A stretch of DNA of 64,000 bases from Planctomycetota bacterium. GTDB lineage: Bacteria; Planctomycetota; PLA2; JAEUHO01. Within the stretch, counting starts at the first letter, position 1, and each line of letters opens with the position of its first letter. The DNA lies in assembly GCA_029259775.1 (NCBI GenBank), contig JAJDEN010000016.1:1-64000 (forward strand), written 5' to 3'. Below, piece after piece: positions 36,111 through 45,988 of this stretch. The notes under the pieces are model-generated. The model was not told the DNA's origin and ran no database searches. It saw nothing but the letters and a program-made list of their open reading frames with translations. Position numbers and translations under genes: made by a program.

Positions 36111-36980
36111 ATGAGCGACGCGCGAATCACCGGCTGCGGCACCGCCCTCGTCACCCCCTTCGCGGATGGCGCGGTGGATGTGCCTGCGCTGGCGGCACTG
36201 GTCGAGGCGCAGATCACGGGCGGCGTCGACTTCCTCGTGCCGTGCGGCACGACGGGCGAGTCACCGACGCTGACCGATGACGAGCGCCGGGTCGTCATCG
36301 AGACCGTCGTCCAGACAGCGGCCGGTCGCGTTCCGGTCGTGGCCGGCACGGGCACGAACGACACGCCCCACAGCATCGCGATGACCAAGCTGGCAAGGGC
36401 CGCGGGCGCCGACGCCTGCCTCGCGGTCGCGCCCTACTACAACAAGCCGGGCCAGGAGGGCCTCTACCGCCACTTCCGCGCCATGATCGACGATGGCGGC
36501 CTGCCGGCGATGCTCTACCACATTCGCGCACGCACGGGCATCGACATCGATCCCGAGACGGTCGCGCGCACGGCCGCGGCGGGCGGCGTGATCGGTCTCA
36601 AGGAGACCGAGTCGGTCGACCGGGTGACGCGCATCCGCGAGCTCACCGACGTGCCGATCTTCAGCGGCGACGACGGCCTGACGTGGCCGATGATGGCGCT
36701 GGGTGCGGTCGGCGTGGTGAGTGTGGCGAGCAACGTGCTGCCGTCGGACGTCACCGCCCTGGTGCGCGCGGCGCAGGCAGGCGACGTGGCCTCCGCCCTG
36801 GCGAAGCATGAACGCTTGGCGCCGCTGTTCACGGCGATCTTCCTCGAGCCCAACCCGCAGCCGATCAAGGCTGCGATGTTGATGCGGGGCCTGCTACCGA
36901 ACGACGGCGTCCGCCTGCCGATGGTGCGCTGCGGCGACGAGGTCCGCGCGAAGCTCGAAGCGATCCTCGCCGCGCTCTAG
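36111..36980 (+). CDS. dapA: 4-hydroxy-tetrahydrodipicolinate synthase
   Basis: 289 residues. TALVTPFADGAVDVPALAALVEAQITGGVDFLVPCGTTGESPTLT is the substrate-binding loop. AMLYHIRARTGIDI places the catalytic Tyr, although the usual YNVPSRT reads YHIRART. GGVIGLKETESVDR holds the Schiff-base Lys. It condenses pyruvate with aspartate semialdehyde in lysine/diaminopimelate synthesis. It abuts the pdxJ stop with no gap. Its stop shares a CTAG with the convergent rhomboid gene. Confidence 0.93.
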   Translation: MSDARITGCGTALVTPFADGAVDVPALAALVEAQITGGVDFLVPCGTTGESPTLTDDERRVVIETVVQTAAGRVPVVAGTGTNDTPHSIAMTKLARAAGADACLAVAPYYNKPGQEGLYRHFRAMIDDGGLPAMLYHIRARTGIDIDPETVARTAAAGGVIGLKETESVDRVTRIRELTDVPIFSGDDGLTWPMMALGAVGVVSVASNVLPSDVTALVRAAQAGDVASALAKHERLAPLFTAIFLEPNPQPIKAAMLMRGLLPNDGVRLPMVRCGDEVRAKLEAILAAL

Positions 36981-37951
36981 GGAGCCGCCGACGGCTCCAA
37001 CGCAGCAGCGCCCACGCCGAGCTCCTCGGCCTCGTCGAGGAACAGCTCCGCGGCATCGACATCATCGAAACCGAACTGTTGCGGATCGCCGTTGCGGATC
37101 GCATCGACGTGTTCCTTCGCACGCTCCGGCGCCAGACCGAGGCGCTTCATGAGGAGCTTGATGACGGCCACAGGCGAGGTGTCGGCGCCGAGTGTCTGAA
37201 GGGCGACGAGGTGTTCAGGATCGGGCGCCTCGGCGGCAGCGGGACGCCACGTGGCGCGGGCCTTGTCCAAGCGCTTCGTGGCGGCCGGTCCGCCACCGGG
37301 CAAGGCGTCGTCGAGCCACCAGTCGGTCCCTTTGCAGCGCTCGCTCTTGAGGAACACGGCGAGGGCACAGCCCGCGCCGAAGCCGCCAAAGTGCGCGGCG
37401 TAGCCGACGTTGTCCCAAGGCGACGCCATCCAGGCGTAGAGGATCTGCCAAAAGATCCACATCCCGACGAGCCAGAGTGCTGCCAGCTGGAAGCGCTTGA
37501 AGACGACGTAGACGTAGACCCACAGGACGAAGATCACGCGCACCTTCGCGAACGGCGCACCCACGAGCACAAAGCCCATGAGGCCGGCGATGGCACCTGA
37601 CGCGCCCAGCGCTCTGCCGTCGTTGAGCGCGCCCCACAGCCCCCCGGCAATCAGGCCGAAGAGGAGGTAGGCCCCCAGGTACCGCCAACTACCGAGGCGC
37701 TCCTCGACGTACTTCCCGTACACGGCGAGGAACAACATGTTGCCGAGCAGATGCCAGAAACTGCCGTGCAGGAACATGGAGGTGATCGGCTGCCAGATCT
37801 GGAAGTCCAGCGTGTTGAACATCAGGTGGTCGAGGCCGTGCTCGATGTCACGGAACGTGAGCAGGAACGCGACGATGTTCACGCCGAGAAGCGTATTGGT
37901 CACGTAGGGCGTCCGCTCGTACGGATGCTCGATGCGGGTCGGCAAGAACAC
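36977..37951 (-). CDS. Rhomboid-family intramembrane serine protease with a C-terminal cytosolic extension
   Basis: 324 residues from GTG 37951. The N-terminal ~205 residues carry about six membrane helices with the rhomboid signatures SMFLHGSFWHLLGNMLFLAVYG (L1 loop and helix 2), GASGAIAGLMGFVLVGAP (catalytic Ser in GASG) and YAAHFGGFGAGCAL (catalytic His in AHFGG). It cleaves transmembrane substrates within the bilayer. The last ~115 residues are soluble (HLVALQTLGADTSPVAVIKLLMKRLGLAPERAKEHVDAIRNGDPQQFGFDD), probably helical and of unknown role. It converges with dapA. Confidence 0.92.
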   Translation of the reverse strand: MFLPTRIEHPYERTPYVTNTLLGVNIVAFLLTFRDIEHGLDHLMFNTLDFQIWQPITSMFLHGSFWHLLGNMLFLAVYGKYVEERLGSWRYLGAYLLFGLIAGGLWGALNDGRALGASGAIAGLMGFVLVGAPFAKVRVIFVLWVYVYVVFKRFQLAALWLVGMWIFWQILYAWMASPWDNVGYAAHFGGFGAGCALAVFLKSERCKGTDWWLDDALPGGGPAATKRLDKARATWRPAAAEAPDPEHLVALQTLGADTSPVAVIKLLMKRLGLAPERAKEHVDAIRNGDPQQFGFDDVDAAELFLDEAEELGVGAAALEPSAAP

Positions 37952-38075
37952 GTCCCCATCCTAGGGGCAGCGACATCCTGCCGTTTCGACAGGCCGCGTT
38001 GGCACGTTCCTGCCGCAGGCCCTTCGCCCGCTGCGGCGCAACGGCTACGAACAGGCGTTTCCCGGGCCTCCGCTT

Positions 38076-38090
38076 TGGCACCCCGGTTGC
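38076..38090 (+). promoter_or_regulatory. Sigma-54 (-24/-12) promoter upstream of hsp20
   Basis: TGGCAC-CCCGG-TTGC matches the RpoN consensus TGGCAC-N5-TTGC, with exact GG-N10-GC spacing. Its -12 GC ends at 38090, predicting a start near 38101 and a leader of about 50 nt to the ATG at 38155, which has its own AAGGAG. No CIRCE-type repeat is present. Confidence 0.75.
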
Positions 38091-38154
38091 GATAGCACGA
38101 CCACAGCAACCCGACGGCGCGCCCTGGGTGCGCGTCGAGCCAAGGAGATTCATC

Positions 38155-38586
38155 ATGACCACCGCCATCAAGAAGCGCGGCCAGACCGAGGCCTGGCCCA
38201 TCCCCGGCTTCGGCCGGTTCTTTGACGACTGGCCTGCGCAGACGCCGCGGGCTGCGGCGCGCGCGCTGCGTCCGGCGATGGACGTCGACGAAGACGACAA
38301 CGCCATCACCGTGAAGACGGAGCTGCCCGGCATCGCGAAGGACGACGTCCACGTGATGCTCGAGGACGGCGTCCTCACGATCACGGGCGACAAGAAGAGC
38401 GACCGCGAGGAGAAGGACAAGAACTTCCACCTCGTCGAGCGCAGCTTCGGCGCCTTCCACCGCTCGATCACGCTCCCCACGGGCGTCGAGTCCGACAGCG
38501 TCGACGCGTCGTTCAAGGACGGCGTGCTGGTGATCCGGATCCCCAAGACCGAGACCGCCAAGCCCCGCCGCATCGCCATCACGTAA
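38155..38586 (+). CDS. Small heat-shock protein Hsp20 (alpha-crystallin domain)
   Basis: The start is moved to ATG 38155, with AAGGAG at 38142-38147; the product is 143 residues. The alpha-crystallin domain is complete: ALRPAMDVDEDDNAITVKTELPGIAKDDVHVMLEDGVLTITGDKKSDREEKDKNFHLVERSFGAFHRSITLPTGVESDSVDASFKDGVLVIRIPK, with the family's ELPG, GxLxIxG and ADGVL-type motifs. A terminal KTETAKPRRIAI includes an I-x-I-like end. It is an ATP-independent holdase that keeps aggregating proteins accessible to ClpB, encoded 79 nt downstream. Confidence 0.94.
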   Translation: MTTAIKKRGQTEAWPIPGFGRFFDDWPAQTPRAAARALRPAMDVDEDDNAITVKTELPGIAKDDVHVMLEDGVLTITGDKKSDREEKDKNFHLVERSFGAFHRSITLPTGVESDSVDASFKDGVLVIRIPKTETAKPRRIAIT

Positions 38587-38606
38587 CGACACGCCAGGTG
38601 CCTGTA

Positions 38607-38629
38607 GGGGCGGCCCTTGTGGCCGCCCC
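38607..38629 (+). terminator. Hairpin between hsp20 and clpB (terminator or attenuator)
   Basis: GGGGCGGCC-CTTGT-GGCCGCCCC, a perfect 9-bp GC stem, lies 21 nt after the hsp20 stop and 36 nt before the clpB ATG. There is no T run, so it may reduce rather than abolish read-through into clpB, or stabilise the hsp20 3' end. Confidence 0.55.
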
Positions 38630-38664
38630 CACAACCCCCCGCCCGCGCCCCACCGAGGTCCCCC

Positions 38665-41253
<2,589 letters not shown>

Positions 41254-41384
41254 GGGCATGCCAAGCCAGCGCGGCGTTGCCGCGTCGGCGGGTGCCTGCC
41301 CACGTCGTGCGCGCGCACGGCCGTGGGCGTCCACCCGGTCACGCGCTCCGCGCGCGACCTCGGGTCGCCCCTACGGCGCCGCAC

Positions 41385-42080
41385 CTACTTCGGATTCGTC
41401 GCCCACACCGTCGTCTCGGTGATGAATCCGCGGTCGGCCATCGCCAACATGTCCACCATCGCCTGCGCGATGTCTTTCGACTGCAGCTTCGTCGGGTTCG
41501 CGTCCGGCTGGACGCCGTTGCCGAACCCGGTCTGCACCTCGCTCGGGTTGATCTGCATCACGCGCACGCCGTGGCGCCGGAGCTCCGCGCGCCAGCACTC
41601 CGTCAAGCCGCTGAGCGCAAACTTGCTCGACGCGTACGCCGTGCCCCCCTCGAAGCCCTTGCGCGCGGCGGTCGAACCGACGTTCACGATGTCGCCCTTG
41701 CCGGCGGCCACGAAGTGCTTCGCCGTGGCCTGCGCCACGAGGAACGCGCCGAGCACGTTCACACGCCACACCCGCTCCATGTCGGCGGGGTCCGTATCGA
41801 CGAGCTTGCCGAACGTGCCGATGGCCGCGTTGTTGATCAGCACGTCGTAGCCGCCGAGGCCCTGGACCGTTTGCTCGATCAGCGACTGGACGTCGGCGGC
41901 CTCCGCCACGTCGGCACGGATGCCGAGGCACCCGAGCTCGCTCGCCGCCTCCTGACACGTGGCGTCATCGCGCCCGCAGATCGCGACCTTGGCGCCGCGC
42001 TCGACGAGCAGACGTGCCGTCTCCTTGCCGATGCCGCGGGAACCGCCCGTGACGAGTACGCGTGCGTTGCTGATGTCCAT
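41385..42080 (-). CDS. Short-chain dehydrogenase/reductase, 3-oxoacyl-ACP-reductase-like
   Basis: The start is moved to ATG 42080, with GGAGG 5 nt upstream; the product is 231 residues. A classical SDR: VLVTGGSRGIGKETARLL (TGxxxGIG), DVLINNAAIGTFGKL (NNAG-like), NVGSTAA with the catalytic Ser, AYASSKFAL with Tyr-x3-Lys, and MQINPSEVQTGFG. Cytosolic NAD(P)H-dependent oxidoreductase; the FabG-like look does not fix the substrate. A single gene, converging on clpB with about 130 nt of GC-rich non-coding sequence between. Confidence 0.88.
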   Translation of the reverse strand: MDISNARVLVTGGSRGIGKETARLLVERGAKVAICGRDDATCQEAASELGCLGIRADVAEAADVQSLIEQTVQGLGGYDVLINNAAIGTFGKLVDTDPADMERVWRVNVLGAFLVAQATAKHFVAAGKGDIVNVGSTAARKGFEGGTAYASSKFALSGLTECWRAELRRHGVRVMQINPSEVQTGFGNGVQPDANPTKLQSKDIAQAMVDMLAMADRGFITETTVWATNPK

Positions 42081-42142
42081 GAGGGCCTCCGTCCGCCTGG
42101 TGGCGGGACGGCCGGATGGTACGGGCACGCCCGGGGCGCGCC

Positions 42143-42312
42143 GCGAGAGGATCGACGGGCTCAGCCCGAGCCGCAGGCTGGTGCTGAGCCCGTGGAGACC
42201 GAAGCGAGCCGGAGCTTCGGCGCGGAGGTGGGCCGCAGGCGTGCCTTTGCACGTTGAGGAGCCGCCTTCGTGCCGGACCCCGGCGCAGCGAGAGGATCGA
42301 CGGGCTCAGCCC
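42143..42312. repeat. 25-bp direct repeats flanking an 11-bp hairpin in the SDR-PASTA gap
   Basis: GCGAGAGGATCGACGGGCTCAGCCC occurs at 42143-42167 and again at 42288-42312. Inside the first copy ACGGGCTCAGC (42155-42165) pairs with GCTGAGCCCGT (42183-42193). The layout resembles REP-type intergenic palindromes; the second copy may help end the PASTA transcript, whose stop follows at once. Confidence 0.75.
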
Positions 42313-42315
42313 AGC

Positions 42316-44442
42316 CTAGAACTTCAGCTTGATCTTCACGCGACTCCCACGTGCCTGGCGGGTGCCGGCGGCGGGGCTTTGCGAACGCACCTTGACGCCG
42401 ATCCCGCTGGTCCGGACCTCGAAGCCGGCGTCCTTGAGGCGACGGATCGCCCTGTCGACGCGCATGCCAACGACGTTGGGCACGATCACGCGCTGCACCA
42501 CACCGATGCCGATGCGCTGGGTGATGGTCACGGTCGAACCGCGCGCGACGCGCGAACCGGCGACCCGGTCCTGCGCGATGATGCGTGAGGTCGGCACGCC
42601 CGGCGACACGATCGTGCTGCGCACGACGCGCACGACGAGCCCGTGCGCCTCGAGGCGACGGGTGGCCTCACCGACCTCAAGGCCGATGACGCGCGGCACC
42701 TCGACGGTGGGCAGCGCGATGATGCCGGTGAACTGGTAGATGGCCTCGATGGTGTGGCCGGCGGGACGGAGCGACCCGGCGACGGGGCTCTGGGTCACGA
42801 CGCGCGTGCGGCCGGTCCCGTAGGTGTTGGATCGCAGCACGGCGCGGAAACCCGCGGCCGTCAGGCGCCGGCTGGCTTCGCCCTTGCTGAGGCCGATCAC
42901 GCTCGGCACGCGCGTCAGCGGCTGGGCGATGACCTTCATCCGGAAGCGGAACGACACGGTCGAGCCGCGGGCGATCACCTCACCCACCGGGTGCTCTTGC
43001 GAGATCACCTCGCTGATGGCGCCGCGGTGCGGGGGGCCGCTGCGGACGGCGTTGGCGGTGAGGCCGGCGGCCTCGAGGGCCTGGATCGCCTGGGTGCGGG
43101 TCAAGCGCGCGAGGTCGGGCATGTTCGCGCGGTAGGGCAGGTAGTAGAGGACGCGTTCCCCGACGGTCTTGCGGCTACCCCCGTCAGGATCCTGGCGGAA
43201 GACGCGGTCGACAGCCTGACCGGGTGCGGTGTCACGCTGCATGCGCGGACGGAACCCTGCGGCCAGGAGCTTCACGTGCGCCTCGAAGGGACGCAGCCCT
43301 CGGACCTCGGGCACGAGGCCGATCGGCGCCCTCCACCCGCGCGGCGGCTCGGCGGCGATGATCACGCGGAACGTGGTACCGGAGGGCACGAGCGTGCCGG
43401 GGCGGATCCCCTGCTGGAGGATGGTGCCCACGGGCCGGCGCGAGGCCTGCTCGCGGAACGACGCCTTCAGGTCGAGGTGGGTGAGCAGGTCCAGCGCGTG
43501 GTCCTTCTCCATGCCGTAGAGCACGGGCACGCGGACCCCGTCGGCCATGCGGCTTGGCTTCACGACGTCGAAGCCGACGTGGTCGCCCTCCTGGACCCGG
43601 CGGCCGCCGGGCACTTCCTGGCTCACGACGCTCCACGCGGGCTGCCCCGAGACGTTCACGAAGTGGACGTGCGGTACGAGGCCCTGCGCGAGGATCTCTT
43701 GCTCGGCGTCCTGCATGGCGAGGCCTACGACGTGGGGCACACGCGACCGGTCACCCCCACCGGAGGGACGGCGTCCGGCCACGGCGACGTCGACGACGCC
43801 GCCCGGCTGCATCGCAGCACCGGTGTTCGGCAGCTGGCTGATGACGGTACCGCGCGCGGCGAACTGGCTGCGCACGTAGCGGACCTGCATCGAGAGGCCG
43901 ACGTCGTCCAGTATCTGGCGCGCGCCCGCCTCGGTCCGGCCGACGAGCATCGGCACGTTGATGCTGCTCTGGACGATCTTCAGGCGGAAGACGCCGCGGA
44001 ACGGGATCTCGGCCCCGGGCGGCGGCACCTGCGAGATGACGCGGCCGTGCTGGTGGCGGGGGCCGGGCACGTGCTGGATCTGGAGATAGTAGGCATCTTC
44101 CAACGCACGGACCGCTCGACGCTCGGTGAAGCCGATGACCCGCGGCGCGATCGTCTGGATGACCATGCGCACACCAACGGTGATCTCGACGGTGTCGCCA
44201 TCGGCGACGGTCGCGCCGGGATCCGGCGACTGGGAAGAGACCCGACCGGGCGAGACGCCGGCGATCGTCACGACATCGACTTGAAGGCCAAGCGCTTCGA
44301 GCTCCTGGACAGCCTGGCGTTCGGACTTGCCGATGATGCGGGGCATCGAGTGGTCCGCGAAGGCGTCGTTGGAGAAGAAGAGCAGGGCTGTCGCAACGAA
44401 GAGCACGAGGGGGATGGGCAGGCGGGAGGGGAGGATGCGCAT
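42316..44442 (-). CDS. Exported protein made of about ten PASTA-like repeats
   Basis: The start is set at ATG 44442, with AAGGAG 6 nt upstream; 708 residues with a signal peptide (MRILPSRLPIPLVLFVATALLFFSNDAFAD). The rest is about ten PASTA-type units of 60-70 residues, each of the form VP-x-V-x-G-x(5)-A-x-x-x-L-x-x-x-G ... VxSQxPxxGxxVxxGxxVxxxV. Examples are PRIIGKSERQAVQELEALGLQVDVV, VPSVIGLSKGEASRRLTAAGFRAVL and VPNVVGMRVDRAIRRLKDAGFEVR. PASTA domains usually sit on cell-wall kinases or penicillin-binding proteins and recognise peptidoglycan or lipid II. Here there is no kinase or transpeptidase domain, so a free binding scaffold in the periplasm is likely. Confidence 0.9.
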   Translation of the reverse strand: MRILPSRLPIPLVLFVATALLFFSNDAFADHSMPRIIGKSERQAVQELEALGLQVDVVTIAGVSPGRVSSQSPDPGATVADGDTVEITVGVRMVIQTIAPRVIGFTERRAVRALEDAYYLQIQHVPGPRHQHGRVISQVPPPGAEIPFRGVFRLKIVQSSINVPMLVGRTEAGARQILDDVGLSMQVRYVRSQFAARGTVISQLPNTGAAMQPGGVVDVAVAGRRPSGGGDRSRVPHVVGLAMQDAEQEILAQGLVPHVHFVNVSGQPAWSVVSQEVPGGRRVQEGDHVGFDVVKPSRMADGVRVPVLYGMEKDHALDLLTHLDLKASFREQASRRPVGTILQQGIRPGTLVPSGTTFRVIIAAEPPRGWRAPIGLVPEVRGLRPFEAHVKLLAAGFRPRMQRDTAPGQAVDRVFRQDPDGGSRKTVGERVLYYLPYRANMPDLARLTRTQAIQALEAAGLTANAVRSGPPHRGAISEVISQEHPVGEVIARGSTVSFRFRMKVIAQPLTRVPSVIGLSKGEASRRLTAAGFRAVLRSNTYGTGRTRVVTQSPVAGSLRPAGHTIEAIYQFTGIIALPTVEVPRVIGLEVGEATRRLEAHGLVVRVVRSTIVSPGVPTSRIIAQDRVAGSRVARGSTVTITQRIGIGVVQRVIVPNVVGMRVDRAIRRLKDAGFEVRTSGIGVKVRSQSPAAGTRQARGSRVKIKLKF

Positions 44443-44694
44443 GGTGTGCTCCTTGTCCGAGCGTCTCGGCCCGGTACGGGTCGAGCGCCTCATGGCAATG
44501 CCGATGCCGAAGTCTGGGTTCGGCGTCCGCATGATTCCACCCCAGGACGCCAGACCCCCATTTTCCGGGCCCGGCGCGGAACGCAAAACCCACGCACGAA
44601 GACGGACGGAGGGCCTCCGCAGGTGCCGTGTCCCCCACCGGTGTCCTCGCGGGCAGTCAGTCCGGCGGTCCGACGGTGCCGTGAATCCAGGCCG

Positions 44695-45600
44695 TCAGTC
44701 CAAGAACGAGAACAGGTCGTCGCCATCGCGACAGATCGCGACGTCAGCTGGAACCCTCTGGCGCGCGGTGTCGGGATCGACCCCCCAATGCCCCACATGC
44801 GTGATCGCGATCTTCTTCGCCAGCCCCTCGCGCGCGATCTCGATCATGCGATCCGTCCCCGGATGTCCGTAGCCGCCCTCGCCCAGGTAGGTGCCGTCGC
44901 CCACGAAGAGATCGACCCGGAGGATGGCCCAGACGTCCTTCACGTACTCCTGCTCGCCGACAGGCGAGTCCGGATCGATCAGGCGCTTGCCCATCCCACG
45001 CGGCCCCATGTCGGTCGCGTAGAGGATCCGCTGCGGAGGCCCCCCACGCTCGACGTGGATCAGGAACGCCGTCGTCGGCTCGTCGTCGCGGTGGTTCGTC
45101 TCCACGCCCTTCAGCGTCACGGGCCCCACCTCGATGACCGTCCCGTCATCCCACGGCTCGAAGCAGATCTTCTCCTCGCCAGGACGCAGCAAGCTCGGCC
45201 ACAGCGCCTCGATCCGCCGCCTCGTCACCGGCCCGCAGTGCACCGGCAACACGTCAGGCCCCCCCCGCCGCGTGTAGCAGAGGTCCCGCAGCCCGTTCAT
45301 GTGGTCGTCGTGATGGTGCGAGATCACCACCCGGTCCACGACGGGGTCGATCCCCTCCCGTTCGAACTGGTGGGTCAGGTCCGGTGAGGCATCGAGCAGC
45401 ACATTCTGCCCACGGGAGGTCTGCCCACGGGAATTCTGCCCACGGGAGTTGCCTGCGGAGGTCTCCAAGAAGACCCCACTGCGCGTGCGGCGTTCCTTCG
45501 CATCCTCGCGCGAGAAGGCGCACTGGTCACATCCACACCCGGGCCGAGGGATCGGCCAGGCGTCACCGGTACCCAGAAATGTAGCGCGCACGTTCTCCAC
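44695..45600 (-). CDS. Metallo-beta-lactamase-fold hydrolase, PhnP-like
   Basis: The track start (45849) runs into the antisense of the sigma gene. I use GTG 45600 (VENVRATFLGTGDAWPIPRPGCGCDQC), with GTG 45591 as alternative; about 301 residues. The N-terminal FLGTGDAW-x-PxPGCGCDQC matches PhnP-type phosphodiesterases, including the zinc-binding Cys cluster. ISHHHDDHMNGL is the HxHxDH metal site, and later ATDMG and THVGHWG supply further ligands. Likely substrates are cyclic phosphate diesters. A three-copy five-residue repeat (SRGQN/T) is inserted after the first strands. Confidence 0.83.
   Translation of the reverse strand: MENVRATFLGTGDAWPIPRPGCGCDQCAFSREDAKERRTRSGVFLETSAGNSRGQNSRGQTSRGQNVLLDASPDLTHQFEREGIDPVVDRVVISHHHDDHMNGLRDLCYTRRGGPDVLPVHCGPVTRRRIEALWPSLLRPGEEKICFEPWDDGTVIEVGPVTLKGVETNHRDDEPTTAFLIHVERGGPPQRILYATDMGPRGMGKRLIDPDSPVGEQEYVKDVWAILRVDLFVGDGTYLGEGGYGHPGTDRMIEIAREGLAKKIAITHVGHWGVDPDTARQRVPADVAICRDGDDLFSFLD
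45406..45450. repeat. Three 15-bp tandem repeats inside the metallo-hydrolase gene
   Basis: CTGCCCACGGGAGGT, CTGCCCACGGGAATT and CTGCCCACGGGAGTT in direct succession (plus strand), encoding SRGQN/SRGQT units on the minus strand. They fall in a surface loop between conserved strands and keep the frame. Confidence 0.9.
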
Positions 45601-45685
45601 AACCCGGTTGTAGCCAAAGCCTGTATCCACGGCACGTCCTTTGAAGAGTAGAGAGCGGAGGTGGAGGAGGCCCACGGAGAACACC

Positions 45686-45988
45686 GTGGCGTCCAAGCAC
45701 CTCTGCATCCACACCGATATCGCGCAACGCCTACGCGAGGCCACAGAGCCTCGCGCGGGCTCCCTCGACGATCTCATCGGCCGCGCACGCCGCGGCGACG
45801 TGCGCGCCTTCCAAGCCCTGCGCAAGAAGTTCGAACCCCAGCTGGTCAACTTCGTCCGGAGCTACGTGAAGGGCGACGAGGACACCGCCCACGACGTCGT
45901 GCAGGAGACGTTCCTCATCGCCTGGACCAAGATCAACCAGATCAAGGACGGCAAGCACCTCAGGCCGTGGCTCTACCGCGTTCGGTAG
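45686..45988 (+). pseudogene. ECF sigma factor gene truncated after region 2 by element insertion
   Basis: GTG 45686 with GGAG 6 nt upstream begins VASKHLCIHTDIAQRLREATEPRAGSLDDLIGRARRGDVRAFQALRKKFEPQLVNFVRSYVKGDEDTAHDVVQETFLIAWTKINQIKDGKHLRPWLYRV, a normal region 2 that breaks off one residue before a stop (R, TAG). Region 4 is missing. The break coincides with the 3' end of the serine-recombinase gene on the other strand, so the gene was very probably split by integration. The 100-residue remnant could still bind core polymerase but cannot read a -35. Confidence 0.82.

Noticed and set aside
42643-45387. 914-residue plus-strand ORF
   Set aside because: Antisense of the PASTA and metallo-hydrolase genes.
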